64,000 bases of DNA, from positions 5,257,501-5,321,500 of the forward strand of contig NZ_CP023407.1 of NCBI RefSeq assembly GCF_003665435.1. Direction: 5' to 3'. The stretch comes from Streptomyces fungicidicus (GTDB lineage Bacteria; Actinomycetota; Actinomycetes; Streptomycetales; Streptomycetaceae). Each line of letters begins with the position of its first letter. Within the stretch, counting starts at the first letter, position 1. Made by a program: the position numbers and the translations under genes. This document shows positions 34,359-43,706 of this stretch, in pieces. The notes under the pieces are model-generated. The model did no database searches and was not told the DNA's origin. It was given only the letters and a program-made list of their open reading frames with translations.

Positions 34359-36359
34359 CTACGGCGCGAACGCGCTGAAGCCCTCCTCGATCGCCCTGTC
34401 GTAGACCTCCAACGCCTTCCTGACCTGGGCCGCCGTGATGGTGCCATTGGTTGCCAGCTTGGCGGCGATCATAGTGGCGATCTGCTGCTCGGCCAGCTCC
34501 AAGGCGCGTGTCTCCCGGGCCCAGTCGGCCAGCATCTCCCACTCGCTAAGCTCAATCTGCTTGAGCCGGGAGAGTTGCTCCTCCTCTTCCTCCCGGGTGT
34601 CCACAGCGAACTCGACGGGCCGCGCCAGCAGTTCCTCGGCCAGTTCGTCGGGAATGGTCCAGGGGATGCAGGAGACCTCCTCCCAGCACTTGCTGCTCTT
34701 CGCCCACTCGGTGACGTGCTTGCCATCCTGTATGACGATGTCCATGACCAGCGGACACAGGTCGTGGGCGGCTTGGACGACCGCATCGCTCACCTTCTGC
34801 TCCCGCCAGATGCGGTCGAGGTCGATGCGCCGCCCGGTCTCCTCGCAGAGGCGGGCCGTCGTGTAGGCCGTGATCAAGGCCTTGTGGCTTCCTGCGTCGT
34901 GGACCTTGGCCACCCTGTCGATCGCTTTGAAGAGGATGCCCATGGCGATCGTCCGACGGCAGTAATCCGCGTCGATGACTGGGGGCTGCTTCTTGACGTT
35001 ATCCTGGAAGGCGGCGAAGTTCTTCTGCGCTCCGCGGCTCACTAGGTGCGGCAATCCGTTCCACGCGTTGACGAATTTGGCCAGGTCAGACTTGGCGAAT
35101 CGCTGGGCGGCCGGGGTCTCGGCCTTGAACTTGCGCCGCGCGGCGACTGCGGTGTGCTTCGCTTCCTCCACCGCGTACGAGCCACGGGCCCGCTCGTAGA
35201 ACCAGCGTGTCTGGGGACCGCCGGCGGTGGTTGGGGGCGCCCACAGGGTGCGACTGATTCGTTCGAACTCGACATGGAACTTGTCGTTGGCCGAGAGATC
35301 GACCAGCGTGACCTTGTTCTGAGTATTCGAGTACCGTGAGATGCTCGGGACGATTTTCATTAGATCGTCCGAGCTCATCAGCGTCAGCTTCATCTGGACG
35401 CTGACGCCGGCCAGATCCCTCTTGTCCCGTTTGAAGACATGGTGGAGGGTGGCGGTGGTCTGTCCGCCGTTCACGATCTGAAGGCCGGTGAGTCTGCGGA
35501 TGCCGACGCGCCTGCCTTCGGCGTCCTCGACGAACTCCGCGTCGGTCGCCGTCGCCGTGATGCCGTTGTTGTAGGCCAGGAACCGCCCCGGCTCATTGAG
35601 CAGGGTCAGGCGGATACCCCGGTTGACCGTGCTACGGGCCTGTAGAAACGCGCGCACGTTAAGTTCGAGAAGACGCGTGCGGTGCTCCTCGTACAGCTCG
35701 GCGAGATGGCGTCCGGGAACGACGGCGAGAGTGACGGAGAGATTGGGCTCGATGCTCTGCACCGACAGGCAGCTGATTGGTGGGTCGAACTCCACAACGA
35801 TCGGCTCGCTGGCGGCACCGGACGTCTGATGACGGTAGAGCCGGGCGAGGTCCCAGAGGTGATGCTCGACGGGGAGGCCCTGGAAGTCGGTGGGCTCCGG
35901 CTGCGTGCGGGCCGTCGACTCGCAGTTGCTGAACAGGAACAGGCGCACCTTCGAGGCGTTGGCTAGTAGCTTTTCGACGCCCTCGCACAGTTGGTGCACC
36001 TCGGTTGGCTGATCGAAGTTGCCTCGGATGCTGCTGGCCTTCTGCAGGAAGGCGAGCAGCCTGCGGAAGTGCCGTGTCACGTCGGCCTTGGTCAACCTGT
36101 CGGCCATGGGGTCGAGGCTGAAGTCGGTGGTGTAGAGGTCGAGGACCGAGCGGTCGTCGCTGTATCCGAAGCCGTACACCATGACGCCGTGCCCGCTGTG
36201 GTAGGCGACCGTCATGTTGGAGACGAAGCCGGACTCCTCCAGCTGCTCCAGCACCCAACGGGTGAACGTCTTCGGGATGGAGCCGTCCTCCGCTTCTGCC
36301 AAGGTCTGTATGTCGCCCGTGAGCGTACGGGCGTAGTCGGCAAGGGGCAGCTCAGCCAT
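34359..36359 (-). CDS. AIPR-domain protein (abortive infection phage resistance; MzaD-like)
   Basis: 666 aa. The AIPR core is clear: GRFLAYNNGITATATDAEFV, LTGLQIVNGGQTTATLHHVF and VPSISRYSNTQNKVTLVDLS (about 260-370). The family is found in phage-resistance loci and in operons of MutL-like ATPases; its molecular action is not settled, though a nuclease or nucleotide-sensing role is proposed. The ATG at 36359 overlaps the preceding gene by 8 bases. Last gene of the reverse-strand operon; its end faces the methyltransferase gene across a shared terminator. Confidence 0.9.
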   Translation of the reverse strand: MAELPLADYARTLTGDIQTLAEAEDGSIPKTFTRWVLEQLEESGFVSNMTVAYHSGHGVMVYGFGYSDDRSVLDLYTTDFSLDPMADRLTKADVTRHFRRLLAFLQKASSIRGNFDQPTEVHQLCEGVEKLLANASKVRLFLFSNCESTARTQPEPTDFQGLPVEHHLWDLARLYRHQTSGAASEPIVVEFDPPISCLSVQSIEPNLSVTLAVVPGRHLAELYEEHRTRLLELNVRAFLQARSTVNRGIRLTLLNEPGRFLAYNNGITATATDAEFVEDAEGRRVGIRRLTGLQIVNGGQTTATLHHVFKRDKRDLAGVSVQMKLTLMSSDDLMKIVPSISRYSNTQNKVTLVDLSANDKFHVEFERISRTLWAPPTTAGGPQTRWFYERARGSYAVEEAKHTAVAARRKFKAETPAAQRFAKSDLAKFVNAWNGLPHLVSRGAQKNFAAFQDNVKKQPPVIDADYCRRTIAMGILFKAIDRVAKVHDAGSHKALITAYTTARLCEETGRRIDLDRIWREQKVSDAVVQAAHDLCPLVMDIVIQDGKHVTEWAKSSKCWEEVSCIPWTIPDELAEELLARPVEFAVDTREEEEEQLSRLKQIELSEWEMLADWARETRALELAEQQIATMIAAKLATNGTITAAQVRKALEVYDRAIEEGFSAFAP

Positions 36360-37356
36360 CAGTACCTCTGATTACTTCGGTGACCTGTTCGGTCGTGGTG
36401 CGGTGCTTCTCAAGCGCGATGACGCTGATGTCGTAGGCGCAGTTGCCGACCCCGTTGGGCAGGTCGGTCTCCACGATGCGCGGAAATCCTTCGTCGACGG
36501 CCCACAGATCGGCGCGACGAAGGGTGTAGCGCGGCTCGTCGTAAAGGTCCCGCTGGTGCGGCAAATAGCCGGACTGGATCAGGCGACTCTCGAACAGGGC
36601 GGATGCCGAGGCGAGGTCGGCGGCGGCACGGATGTCGTCCACCACCGAGTTGAGGCTCTCGCCCAGACCACCTCGGCGCTCGTCGAGAGCCAGGTGTACG
36701 AGCACCAGGCGGCCGACACCACGATCGTCGAGTTGCCGTTCGTTGGCGATCCGGACGGTGCTCGCGTTCTTCTTGGCGGTAGTTTTGACCTCGATGGCGA
36801 CGGACGGGAGCTGAAAGTCCTGGTTGCTGCCCTCTGGCCCAGTCCACGCCTCCACCGCCGCACGCGTTGGGAGAGCGGCGAGCAGGTGGGTGCGCAGGTA
36901 GCGCAGCTCCCCGTAGAGCCCCAGTCGGGCCTCTCTGCCCAGTCCTTGGGATCCGACACTGCGCATGAGCTGTTGCCAGTACGCGAACCGTCGGACCGCC
37001 CGCTCGAGGACGGTCTCCGACGAGGCGTCCTTCGAGGTACGTGCGATGTCCTCCGCGAGGGGAGTGAACACCTCCCGCAGTTCACCGGCGGTGAGGGAGA
37101 TCTGAAGTTCGAACTCGCGATTGCTCACCGAATTGCAGGACAGGCTCAGGCCGTGGGTCTCCCGCAGGTCGACAAGGAGGGGGCGCGCACGGTCGACCGC
37201 ACGGGAACCACCTCTCACCAGCAGCATGCGTTGCCGCCCCGGGTGAGACACGCCCACATGGATGTCGTGCCCGCTCTCGGGGAACAACCGCCGGGTAGAA
37301 CGCCCCCGGTTCGTTTGCGGTACCTCCAGCTCCTGCCACAGCGCTTCGTCGATCAT
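36352..37356 (-). CDS. PD-(D/E)XK motif protein (DUF4420; MzaC-like)
   Basis: 334 aa from an ATG at 37356 that overlaps the Z1 stop (ATGA). The nuclease core is visible as SNQDFQLPSVAIEVKTTAKK (about 195-215): D, then E-x-K in IEVKTT, a restriction-endonuclease-like signature. The rest is alpha/beta without other motifs. In this operon class it is taken to be the DNA-cutting subunit. Active residues look intact. Confidence 0.88.
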   Translation of the reverse strand: MIDEALWQELEVPQTNRGRSTRRLFPESGHDIHVGVSHPGRQRMLLVRGGSRAVDRARPLLVDLRETHGLSLSCNSVSNREFELQISLTAGELREVFTPLAEDIARTSKDASSETVLERAVRRFAYWQQLMRSVGSQGLGREARLGLYGELRYLRTHLLAALPTRAAVEAWTGPEGSNQDFQLPSVAIEVKTTAKKNASTVRIANERQLDDRGVGRLVLVHLALDERRGGLGESLNSVVDDIRAAADLASASALFESRLIQSGYLPHQRDLYDEPRYTLRRADLWAVDEGFPRIVETDLPNGVGNCAYDISVIALEKHRTTTEQVTEVIRGTDG

Positions 37357-40142
37357 GCGTCCTCGGCCCCGTCCTCGTAGCTGAGGTCGTCCGAGTCGTC
37401 CTTCCACCAGGGAGCGTTCACGACGTACTCGGTCGCGGTGTGGGCCTGGGAGAACGGGAAGCTGGCGGCGAATCCGATCAGCGGTATATCGAGGTTCGCC
37501 TCCTTCGGCGGCTCCATCATGTAGATGAGCAAGTGAGCTTGGTCTGGGCGGCGCTGCCAGCGAAGCGGCTCACCCGTCGGCAGGGTGGGTGCGAGCGGTT
37601 CGCCGTTGCGGTTCTTGCGTCCCGCAGCGGCCTTCTTCGTCGCCTCCCAGGCAGCGGCGTACTGCTCCGGGTCGAGATCGAGCGACTCGTCCTTGGGGTT
37701 CAGGATGCGCTTGATGGTGTGCTTCGTGGGGTCCGGGCGGGCGGTCTTGGAGGCCGCTCGTGTGACCGCGCCCAGAGTGTGTCCTGCGAGGTCGACGGGC
37801 ATGTCCGCTCGTCGGCGGGAGACGACCCGGACGGTCCACCTGCCGAGCTCCCCGGCCTTGGCACACTGCTGGATGTAGGCAGAGAGGGCGTCCGGACGGA
37901 TCCGGTTCGCCTCCGGCGCAGACTTGTAGGGGTCGAAAAAGCCGGACGCCACCACTTCTGCGGGAACGTCCAACCACACGAGGCTGCCAGTCTTCAGGTC
38001 AACCTCCGGTGAAGCCTGCTCCAAGAGCATGCCTGCGAATGCCTGCAAGCTGTCGAAGTTGTGCTTTGGCTCTCCATTGGTGAGAGGGAAGATGGTCGTC
38101 TCGGCGAGTTCGCCGGAGAAGCTGAGCCGCACCCGCGTGCCCTGACGCATCTTGTTGGCGGCTGTGATGCTCAGGCCTAGAGAGGAGGTACGCACCTTGA
38201 GACCGAACTCACGGGGGGTAAAGCCGATCGCTGCCATCTCCTCGATGTCCCGGCGGAGTTCGTCGGTCGCAGCCGTGATCTCCTCGTAGGCACCCACCAA
38301 CTGTGCGGTCGTGTAAAGCCGGCACAGGTCCTCGTAGCCGGGCCGGTAGCCGAACCAGCGGCCCATCTGCAGCAGGGTGTCGTAGGTCTTGGCGAAGCGT
38401 AGGTAGTAGCTCACCGAAAGGCCCTCAAGGGTGAGGCCACGCGACAGCTTCTGTCCCCCGACAGCGATGACGTACATGCCTGTATGCCGGTTCGAGTAGT
38501 AGTCCAGCACGTCCTTGGCCACCCCGTTGATGGCTTTGACCTCGAGCTTCTGAATCGCGGGGAGAATCTCGGCGGCAGTCTGTTCCCAGGACAGCCGTTC
38601 GGCCTCGTCCGCGGTAAAGAACGCGGTGGTGGGCTCGAAATTTTCTTCCCACAGCTCTTGCAGTTCGTTCATGTACGCACGGGACGCGTCCCCGTACCGG
38701 TCCCTGAGGCCGTTCCGGAGCAGCCTCACGTAGTCGTCGATCTGGTCCCGGACCTGCCCCTGCACCTTGGTGAAGCGGGTGACGTGCACCAGCATCGAGT
38801 TGTGGACATCCACCTGCCCCCGCGCGCGGCGGGCGGCACAGGTCAGGACGAAGGAATGGATGGCGCGCCGCAATGAATCCGGCAGGTCGGCGGTCACTGT
38901 GAAGCCGGACTTGTGCTTCTCGGGAACCCAGTGCTCGGTGTCGTCGACATGGTGCACCAGCGGCAGCGGGTCGATGTCCTCTTCTTCCGCGTGAGCACGC
39001 AGACCGAACAGACGCTCCGGACCGAGGTAGTTGGACGGTGCCCGCAGCGTTCGGATGAAGCTCTCGGGGAACAGGTCGCCGCCGAGGCTGTCGTGGTCAG
39101 CATCCGGGTCTATGTAAATGTTCGCGTAGGGAGTCGCGGTGTATCCCACATAGGACGACTTGTCGAAACTGGTCAGCAGCTTACGGATGGCGGCGTTGAT
39201 ACTGGTGGGGTCAGCCCCGTCACCGGCCGTGTTGACGGACGCGTTGTCGGCCTCGTCGTCGATGACGAAGAGCGGGATGTCCTGCACTACCTTGCGGCCC
39301 GTCTTGGGGTCCTCGACGCCGTGGACCTCCGTGACCCAGGTACGCAGGTAGTCGATGATCCTCGGATGCTTCTTGATTACGAGAACCACCGGGAAGTTGC
39401 CGATCGGCAGATTCGCCTTGGAGGCAGTCTTCCGATCGAAGTCGCCCTTCTCAGTGCTGTTGGTCAGCGACGCGATGTGGAGACGGGGCTCACCGGCCAT
39501 GGCACCGACGCCGATGTAACGGTCGGCGCCCTCTTGGTCGGACCGGAGCTGATACTGAGTGTCGAAGCCTAGCAAGCCCTCATCGATGCGGAGTTGGGTC
39601 TGGGCACGTAGGTCGTTGAGGACACCGGCGAAGACGACGATCAGCCGGTATCCGGCGTCGGCAGCCTTCGCCGCCAGACCGATGAACTGGCCAGTCTTCC
39701 CGGACTGTACCTGGCCGATCACCAACCCCATCCGACGCCAAGGGCCGGGCCGGTGCGGATCCTCCAGCTCCCCGAGAACCTCGTCCGTCGTCCGGTCGAT
39801 GCTGTTCACCACCTGGAGTGGCATGCCTCGTGAATGCTTCAGGAACCGTTCGTACCGGGTCCAGAAGGCCCACGAGCGATCGTTCTTGGCATCAGGCAGC
39901 CACCGGACGTGGTCCTCACTGTTGCTCAGCCCCGCTGAACTCTCCTGAAAGGTGGTAGTGCGGGACTCGACCAGCTTGCGTAGCTCGACGACCTCCACCG
40001 TCACGCCGTTGAGGCCGGCGACCATCTTGGCTGTCTCAACAGCCTTGGTCACCTCGTCTGTAGTAGCCTGCCGGTCCTCCGGCAGAAACTGAATGGCCAC
40101 TTTCAGCGCAAAGGACAGATCCTTGCTGACCGCCGGATCCAC
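37353..40142 (-). CDS. Z1-domain superfamily II helicase/ATPase (MzaB-like)
   Basis: 929 aa; GTG at 40142 with GGGGGAGG seven bases upstream. Walker A GLVIGQVQSGKTGQFIGLAA (about 137-155), Walker B VIDDEADNAS (about 293), then the Z1 signature VGGQKLSRGLTLEGLSVSYY and LLQMGRWFGYRPGYEDLCRL (about 560-620). Z1 proteins are large SF2-like ATPases found beside MutL-like ATPases, PD-(D/E)XK nucleases and DNA methyltransferases. Likely the DNA-translocating motor of the system. It lies 72 bases after the ATPase gene and is coupled to the next gene. Confidence 0.92.
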   Translation of the reverse strand: MDPAVSKDLSFALKVAIQFLPEDRQATTDEVTKAVETAKMVAGLNGVTVEVVELRKLVESRTTTFQESSAGLSNSEDHVRWLPDAKNDRSWAFWTRYERFLKHSRGMPLQVVNSIDRTTDEVLGELEDPHRPGPWRRMGLVIGQVQSGKTGQFIGLAAKAADAGYRLIVVFAGVLNDLRAQTQLRIDEGLLGFDTQYQLRSDQEGADRYIGVGAMAGEPRLHIASLTNSTEKGDFDRKTASKANLPIGNFPVVLVIKKHPRIIDYLRTWVTEVHGVEDPKTGRKVVQDIPLFVIDDEADNASVNTAGDGADPTSINAAIRKLLTSFDKSSYVGYTATPYANIYIDPDADHDSLGGDLFPESFIRTLRAPSNYLGPERLFGLRAHAEEEDIDPLPLVHHVDDTEHWVPEKHKSGFTVTADLPDSLRRAIHSFVLTCAARRARGQVDVHNSMLVHVTRFTKVQGQVRDQIDDYVRLLRNGLRDRYGDASRAYMNELQELWEENFEPTTAFFTADEAERLSWEQTAAEILPAIQKLEVKAINGVAKDVLDYYSNRHTGMYVIAVGGQKLSRGLTLEGLSVSYYLRFAKTYDTLLQMGRWFGYRPGYEDLCRLYTTAQLVGAYEEITAATDELRRDIEEMAAIGFTPREFGLKVRTSSLGLSITAANKMRQGTRVRLSFSGELAETTIFPLTNGEPKHNFDSLQAFAGMLLEQASPEVDLKTGSLVWLDVPAEVVASGFFDPYKSAPEANRIRPDALSAYIQQCAKAGELGRWTVRVVSRRRADMPVDLAGHTLGAVTRAASKTARPDPTKHTIKRILNPKDESLDLDPEQYAAAWEATKKAAAGRKNRNGEPLAPTLPTGEPLRWQRRPDQAHLLIYMMEPPKEANLDIPLIGFAASFPFSQAHTATEYVVNAPWWKDDSDDLSYEDGAEDA

Positions 40143-40214
40143 GGATGCCTCCCCCTGGAGATACGCAACTTGATGGTCGGGAACAGGAGGGTACGCCCCG
40201 CCTTGGACAACCGG

Positions 40215-41687
40215 TCACTTGTTCCAGAATCCATTTAGTTGGTCAAATGGTTGCATTGTGCGGATGACCTGTCGCGCCTCATCCGGAGAGCGGCCTTGGG
40301 TGACGAGTACGTCGAACATGCACTGGGCCACTTTGGTCGCCTCCTCGGTGGCCTTCCCCGGACCACCGAAGGGCTCAGGGTCGTCTGCTGTGTCGGTCTC
40401 GTGCAGCACACGCAGCGCCGGCACAGGCACGGTCTCCTCCAACAGCCGCAGCAGCGCCCGGATGTTCGCCGGATCGCCGCCCCCCTCCCGTAGAACCGCT
40501 TGAATCATGGGGTGCTTCCGGTTGATCCGGCAGTGGACCGTGTTCTCGTCCCGCCGTACGCTCCACGCGAATGACAGATTCTCGGCGCGCTGCCGTGCCG
40601 CTATCTGACCCCGGTTGCGGACGGTCTCGGCTGCGGCGGACCGGACCGTGCGCGCTATACGCTGGAGATGCTGGCGCAGTGCGACCGGCGGCACCACTGT
40701 CGCCTTCCGAACATCGACCTGCCACTGGGCGTCGGTCTCCGCCGGAATGTCGACGGCGATGCGGGCCAGGTTGTACCTCTCCTCGCGCCGGAGCCCGCGT
40801 ATGCCCAGCCAACTCCCTGCAAGGATCAAACGGTTCCGGCGGTACACGTAGAAACCTTGCTGCCGGAGCCACCCCTTGGGTCCTCCGGCACGTTCCGCCT
40901 CGGCAGGGGTCAGCCGCTGCAGCCCGGGCAGGATGAACGGCTCGACCCTGACCTTGTGCCCTTCGAGCGGCAGGTTCTCCACCGGGTGGTGCATCACCGA
41001 CGGGTGGCTGGACAGGAACGGGTCCCACGGCTCGACGGGCAGGCTTGTGACACGCAACGTCAACGCGGCCGAACCAGTGAGGAAGCGGGCGAAGACGAGA
41101 CCGAGGTGGCTGCGGACCTTCTCGGCCTCGTCGTAGAACTGCCGCTGGGTCCTGCGGTCGGCCGCGGCGATCCCCCGGTACCCAGCGATGCGGTGCCACA
41201 GAACGATTGTGCCGACGGACCGTCCGGCGGTGAGTTGCTCCAAGGCCTTCTCAGCCTCGGCTGGTGGCCGACGGAGCAACCGCCACTCACCGGTCTGCTC
41301 GACTACATCCAAGTCCCATGTTCGTGAGCGCCAGGGACCGTCGGCCTCCGCGGTGCAGACCGTCAGCAGACGGCACTGAGAGAAGGAAGCAGACTTCAGC
41401 CCCACTCCGTACCGGCCCAGGTCCGTGGATGTGCGGTCTGTTGCTGACCAGCGGGCCGCGACGGTCATCGCGGTAACCAAGGCCTCCTCCGACATGCCAT
41501 GACCATCGTCGACCACGGCGACCCAAGAGGCGCGTCCGTCCCAGGTGAACTCCACATCGATCGTCCCCGCCTTAGCCGAGACGCTGTTGTCTACCAAGTC
41601 CGCGATGGCGTCCGGCAGTGAGTAGCCCAGCGAACTCAGGGAGGCCACCATCCCAACGGGCTCGGGAGGCGCGAGATCATACGCCAT
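40215..41687 (-). CDS. MutL/MORC-like GHKL ATPase (MzaA-like)
   Basis: 490 aa from the ATG at 41687; a TTG at 41717 would add ten residues. The Bergerat ATP site is complete: N-box IADLVDNSVSAKAG (N34), DDGHGM (D60-M65) and GRYGVGLKSASFSQ (G91). The region after it matches the transducer domain of MutL/MORC, but there is no MutL C-terminal endonuclease motif. Known from comparative work on MutL-like ATPases in restriction-type operons. First gene of the four-gene reverse operon, probably an ATP-gated clamp that senses or licenses foreign DNA. Confidence 0.9.
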   Translation of the reverse strand: MAYDLAPPEPVGMVASLSSLGYSLPDAIADLVDNSVSAKAGTIDVEFTWDGRASWVAVVDDGHGMSEEALVTAMTVAARWSATDRTSTDLGRYGVGLKSASFSQCRLLTVCTAEADGPWRSRTWDLDVVEQTGEWRLLRRPPAEAEKALEQLTAGRSVGTIVLWHRIAGYRGIAAADRRTQRQFYDEAEKVRSHLGLVFARFLTGSAALTLRVTSLPVEPWDPFLSSHPSVMHHPVENLPLEGHKVRVEPFILPGLQRLTPAEAERAGGPKGWLRQQGFYVYRRNRLILAGSWLGIRGLRREERYNLARIAVDIPAETDAQWQVDVRKATVVPPVALRQHLQRIARTVRSAAAETVRNRGQIAARQRAENLSFAWSVRRDENTVHCRINRKHPMIQAVLREGGGDPANIRALLRLLEETVPVPALRVLHETDTADDPEPFGGPGKATEEATKVAQCMFDVLVTQGRSPDEARQVIRTMQPFDQLNGFWNK

Positions 41688-41934
41688 GTGGTACTTGGTC
41701 CTGCCCTTCCGGTCCAAGACGGTTGGTTAATGAAGATATCCCCTCGTGGCTGGTCATGGTGCGTCTGTATGCAAGGTGAACCTGAGGTGAGGGGACCAGC
41801 TGGGCGCATCCTGCCTACACACGGCGTTGTTGAAGGAGCGACTAACCATCATGTCCGGGACATGCAAGGACGTCCATAGGGTCTCTGCAGGTGCGGATGA
41901 CAGGTGCAGTCACGCGGCTTGTAGGGCCGTTATG

Positions 41935-42262
41935 ATCCTGACGATTCGAACTCGATGGGGGGCAGCCGGCCGAGCGAGGTTCGTCTCCGGCGGCGGTACG
42001 TACTCTCGATCCAGGTCACGACCGCGATGCGGAGCTCCCGCGGGTGGCTCACGTTCGGCGGTCGAGGGCGTTGTTCTGCAGCAACGACTCCATGGCCGTT
42101 TTGTCGCCCGCCGCCCCAACTCTCCCTATCGAACCAACGATCCGGTGCGGGTCAAGTGCCCGGACGAACTTCGGTGACCGGCACTGCGGCCCGCGATCGC
42201 TGTGCAGAACGCACCCAGCGACGTTCTCGCGTCGAGCAACAGCGTTATGAGCCTTGCCGTGA
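41935..42262 (-). pseudogene. decayed 3' fragment of an IS3-family transposase
   Basis: Read on the reverse strand in shifting frames: NAVARRENVAG, VLHSDRGPQC (second catalytic D), AMESLLQNNALDRR (catalytic E) and WIESTYRRRRRTSLGRLPPI with an EFE-like end. Stops and frame changes break it, and the N-terminal half is missing. It fills most of the 590-base gap between the ATPase gene and the next small ORF. Confidence 0.7.
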
Positions 42263-42278
42263 GTGCTGCAACAGGAGC

Positions 42279-42479
42279 TCAGGTGCTGGGCTGTCCTTCT
42301 GACGCGGTGGTGCTCACCGACGCAGAGCCTGCTTGGGACCGTTCCAGGCGCCGCTGACGGGCACGGGCCACGCGAGCCGGGGACTGAAACAGGTCGTTCA
42401 GCACCTCATCCATGAGTGTCAAGACCTCTTCGGCCCCCTCGTGATCAACGGGGATGAGATCGTCAAGGGATCGCGACAT
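42279..42479 (-). CDS. doubtful 66-aa hypothetical protein
   Basis: ATG at 42479, acidic helical first half (SRSLDDLIPVDHEGAEEVLT, then LMDEVLNDLFQ) and a basic, low-complexity end. The ribosome-binding site is weak. It lies between transposase debris and the Mrr gene, divergent from the latter. May be spurious. Confidence 0.3.
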   Translation of the reverse strand: MSRSLDDLIPVDHEGAEEVLTLMDEVLNDLFQSPARVARARQRRLERSQAGSASVSTTASEGQPST

Positions 42480-42519
42480 CTACTGGCAGGATCGGGCAGG
42501 AAGCAACGAAGATTCTCGT

Positions 42520-43455
42520 ATGACTGACGCGGTGGGACTCGGGGAATGGCTTCAGTACATCCAAACAGGCCGGTGGGGGCGCGAGGGCGAACCTCCTCCA
42601 TCTGTACATTTTCCCTCCGAGCAACTGAGGGATGAATACCTGGCAACAGCGCCTGAAAGGTCTGACGCAGAAGTAAAAAATCTGCTTCGCAAATTTCTCG
42701 TGCGCAGCGGGACCTACTTCGCGGATAGGGTGTACCTCGAATCGGCGTTGCAGGCCGCTAAAAGCGGTGACCGTAGCCTTGTTTCTCTACTCGGCAAGAG
42801 GGAATTTGGTAAAAGATTGATTCGCTGGGGAGCTCGAAAAGAGGTGGCCGCATGGGAAGGGATCACATGGATTCTTGATCTTGTTCCTGATCAACCTGAA
42901 GAGGCTTTGAGGGTTTTGTCGAACTTCTATGCCGTCCATGCTCAGGAGCTGCCGGACCCCCTTCATGCTTCTTTCAGTGATGCAGCTGCGCTCATTCGAT
43001 CCTGCTGGATCGATGTCGGCGCCACTAGTGAAGATGCACTTCAGGTGCTACACGGCCTCTCTGATCGAGATTTCGAGAAGCTGACCGCAGCGCTTTGGGA
43101 AAAACTGGGGTACGACACCGAAGTTACACCACCCCAAAGGGACGGGGGGTGGGACGTTACGGCGACCCAGACGGCTCTAGGTCACCGAATTACAGTGATT
43201 ATCGAATGTAAGAAATGGACCGCCAAAAAGGTGGGTGTTGAGATCGTTGACAGGCTGGCTGGCGTTATGAATATGGAAAGAAAGTCTCATGGTGTTCTGG
43301 TTACAACTTCGGAATTTACTGCGGGGGCTCGCAGAAAGGAGAGGGGTGAGCCTCGTATTGAACTTATCGATGGTCTCACCTTTGTCGATATGGTGAATGA
43401 CAAGTTCGGCCCGAGATGGACCTCCAGGATTGAGTATCTAATCCAGCGCAAGTGA
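42520..43455 (+). CDS. Mrr-type restriction endonuclease-like protein (type IV candidate)
   Basis: 311 aa from the ATG at 42520 (MTDAVGLGEW); an upstream in-frame start at 42454 is less likely. The C-terminal 120 residues are an Mrr catalytic domain: LSDRDFEKLTAALWEKLGYD, GGWDVTATQ (D) and VIIECKKWTAKKVG (E-x-K), then HGVLVTTSEFTAGARRK. The N-terminal 190 residues are helical, a possible target-recognition part, without a known motif. Codon use is clearly more AT-rich (ATT, AAA, TCT) than in the backbone, showing separate acquisition. Mrr proteins cut DNA with foreign methylation, so compatibility with the resident C5 methyltransferase is of interest. Confidence 0.85.
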   Translation: MTDAVGLGEWLQYIQTGRWGREGEPPPSVHFPSEQLRDEYLATAPERSDAEVKNLLRKFLVRSGTYFADRVYLESALQAAKSGDRSLVSLLGKREFGKRLIRWGARKEVAAWEGITWILDLVPDQPEEALRVLSNFYAVHAQELPDPLHASFSDAAALIRSCWIDVGATSEDALQVLHGLSDRDFEKLTAALWEKLGYDTEVTPPQRDGGWDVTATQTALGHRITVIIECKKWTAKKVGVEIVDRLAGVMNMERKSHGVLVTTSEFTAGARRKERGEPRIELIDGLTFVDMVNDKFGPRWTSRIEYLIQRK

Positions 43456-43706
43456 CGGGTGGACAGCCTTGCAGCCTGGCGGCAGAAGGCCCCAGTCCGC
43501 CTGAGGAGGGCAGCGCAGACAGGCCCTCAGCTTGGGATAAAGGCAGCTGGGCTGAACTGCGGCGGAGCAGTGTCGGCGCCTGTCGGGCAGTCGCCGGCTT
43601 CCTGGTTTTCCCGTGGCCCCCATACGATCGGGCGTATATGGCACGACCTCTTCATCCGGAAAGCGGGAAGGTCGAAGCTTTCGCTCGACCTGGCCACGGC
43701 ATGTGA

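Noticed and set aside
34288..34404. 38-codon ORF starting GTGA at the methyltransferase stop
   Set aside because: It runs through the shared terminator and into the convergent AIPR gene; no coding pattern. A lost downstream gene is possible but not supported.
41750..41930. small ORFs in the gap before the Mza-type operon
   Set aside because: No start signals; the region is intergenic and then transposase debris.
43456..43706. two overlapping ORFs of about 83 codons between the Mrr and protease genes
   Set aside because: No ribosome-binding site, overlap each other, codon use random.
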